Assembly (NCBI RefSeq): GCF_000725885.1
Contig: NZ_JODR01000058.1
Location: 1 to 5,750, forward strand
Length of the DNA stretch: 5,750 bases
Reading direction: 5' to 3'
From: Streptomyces albus subsp. albus
Lineage (GTDB): Bacteria > Actinomycetota > Actinomycetes > Streptomycetales > Streptomycetaceae
The notes below the pieces were generated by a model. The model was not told where the DNA came from. It searched no databases and saw only the letters and a list, made by a program, of their open reading frames with translations. Of this stretch, positions 5,656 to 5,750 are shown piece after piece. Positions within the stretch are counted from its first letter, which is position 1; the number at the start of each line of letters is the position of its first letter. The position numbers and the translations under genes are program-made.

Positions 5656-5673
5656 GCAGTTTCGTTTGGATCA
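5656..5673. repeat. Terminal inverted repeat of the right IS (3' end of its transposase gene)
   Basis: GCAGTTTCGTTTGGATCA differs from the repeat at the left element by one base (third position A instead of C). The transposase stop codon (TGA, read at 5673-5671) is contained within the repeat, a compact arrangement common in IS5-family elements. Confidence 0.85.
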
Positions 5674-5750
5674 TCGGGCGGACCAGAGGAAGATGCCCGC
5701 GACGTGGAGTCCGGCCAGGTAGATGGTGGCGGTTTTCTCGTAGCGGGTGG
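5671..5750 (-). CDS. IS5-family transposase, C-terminal fragment (runs off the window's right edge)
   Basis: The minus strand ends TRYEKTATIYLAGLHVAGIF followed by LWSAR and a stop. This is a very common C-terminal ending of streptomycete IS5-type transposases. The reading direction is leftward, the same as in the fragment at 1-76, and the visible terminal repeats match. The two are therefore probably copies of the same or closely related elements in direct orientation. Because opposite ends of the gene are visible in the two copies, their identity cannot be tested here. Confidence 0.88.
   Translation of the reverse strand, partial: TRYEKTATIYLAGLHVAGIFLWSAR

Larger units (their letters stand above)
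78..5673. mobile_element. Possible composite-transposon-like unit bracketed by two same-orientation IS5-family copies
   Basis: Inner ends of two IS elements with near-identical 18-bp repeats face each other across 5.55 kb of accessory genes, each joined to the interior through CTAG. Directly oriented IS copies can mobilise or amplify the DNA between them, or delete it by recombination. The interior carries a complete regulator/exporter cassette, which is a plausible cargo. However, the right IS interrupts the transferase gene, so at least that side looks like insertion into a resident gene rather than capture of a neat module. Two independent insertions remain just as likely. Confidence 0.4.

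Noticed and set aside
1..5750. CRISPR array, tRNA/rRNA gene, phage or toxin-antitoxin system
   Set aside because: No spaced direct repeats, cloverleaf-like sequence, phage proteins or small paired toxin-antitoxin genes could be recognised anywhere in the window.

Overview
The window is high-GC actinobacterial DNA, most likely from Streptomyces or a close relative. Codons end strongly in G or C, the transcription terminators are GC-rich stem-loops, and the insertion-sequence ends look like common streptomycete IS5-type elements. About 5.55 kb of accessory DNA lies between the inner ends of two IS5-family insertion sequences. Both are cut by the window edges, both are transcribed leftward, and both have a CTAG immediately inside the terminal inverted repeat.

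Left to right: (1) positions 1-95 are the 5' part of an IS5-family transposase gene and its terminal repeat. (2) About 200 bp of unassigned DNA follows, possibly the tail of a leftward membrane-protein gene. (3) Next is the rear two thirds of a FabG-like short-chain reductase. It keeps its catalytic residues but has lost its Rossmann cofactor-binding front. (4) An intact SnoaL/NTF2-like cyclase-fold gene follows and converges on (5) a TetR-family repressor gene across a perfect 16-bp stem-loop terminator. (6) Divergent from tetR is a likely two-gene unit: a 427-aa alpha/beta-hydrolase-like protein and a 530-aa 14-TM MFS exporter (DHA2/EmrB type), separated by hairpins and closed by a strong terminator. 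(7) Last comes a 4'-phosphopantetheinyl transferase (Sfp/EntD type) whose 3' part, including the KE motif, is cut off by the right-hand IS. It has no stop codon within the window.

The gene set (ketoreductase-like enzyme, SnoaL-like cyclase, TetR plus MFS exporter, phosphopantetheinyl transferase) resembles the edge of a polyketide or other natural-product cluster. Here it appears decayed: both outermost genes are broken, while the regulator/hydrolase/exporter cassette and the SnoaL-like gene are intact. The divergent tetR/hydrolase spacer carries a TTGTAC-18-TACACT promoter for tetR whose -10 lies in an imperfect palindrome. This suggests autoregulation and probably ligand-induced expression of the hydrolase and exporter; that is inference.

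I saw no tRNA, rRNA, CRISPR array or phage gene, and no convincing wholly new system. The points most worth following are the IS-bracketed structure, the truncated phosphopantetheinyl transferase open into the IS, the beheaded reductase, and the operator architecture of the divergent spacer.
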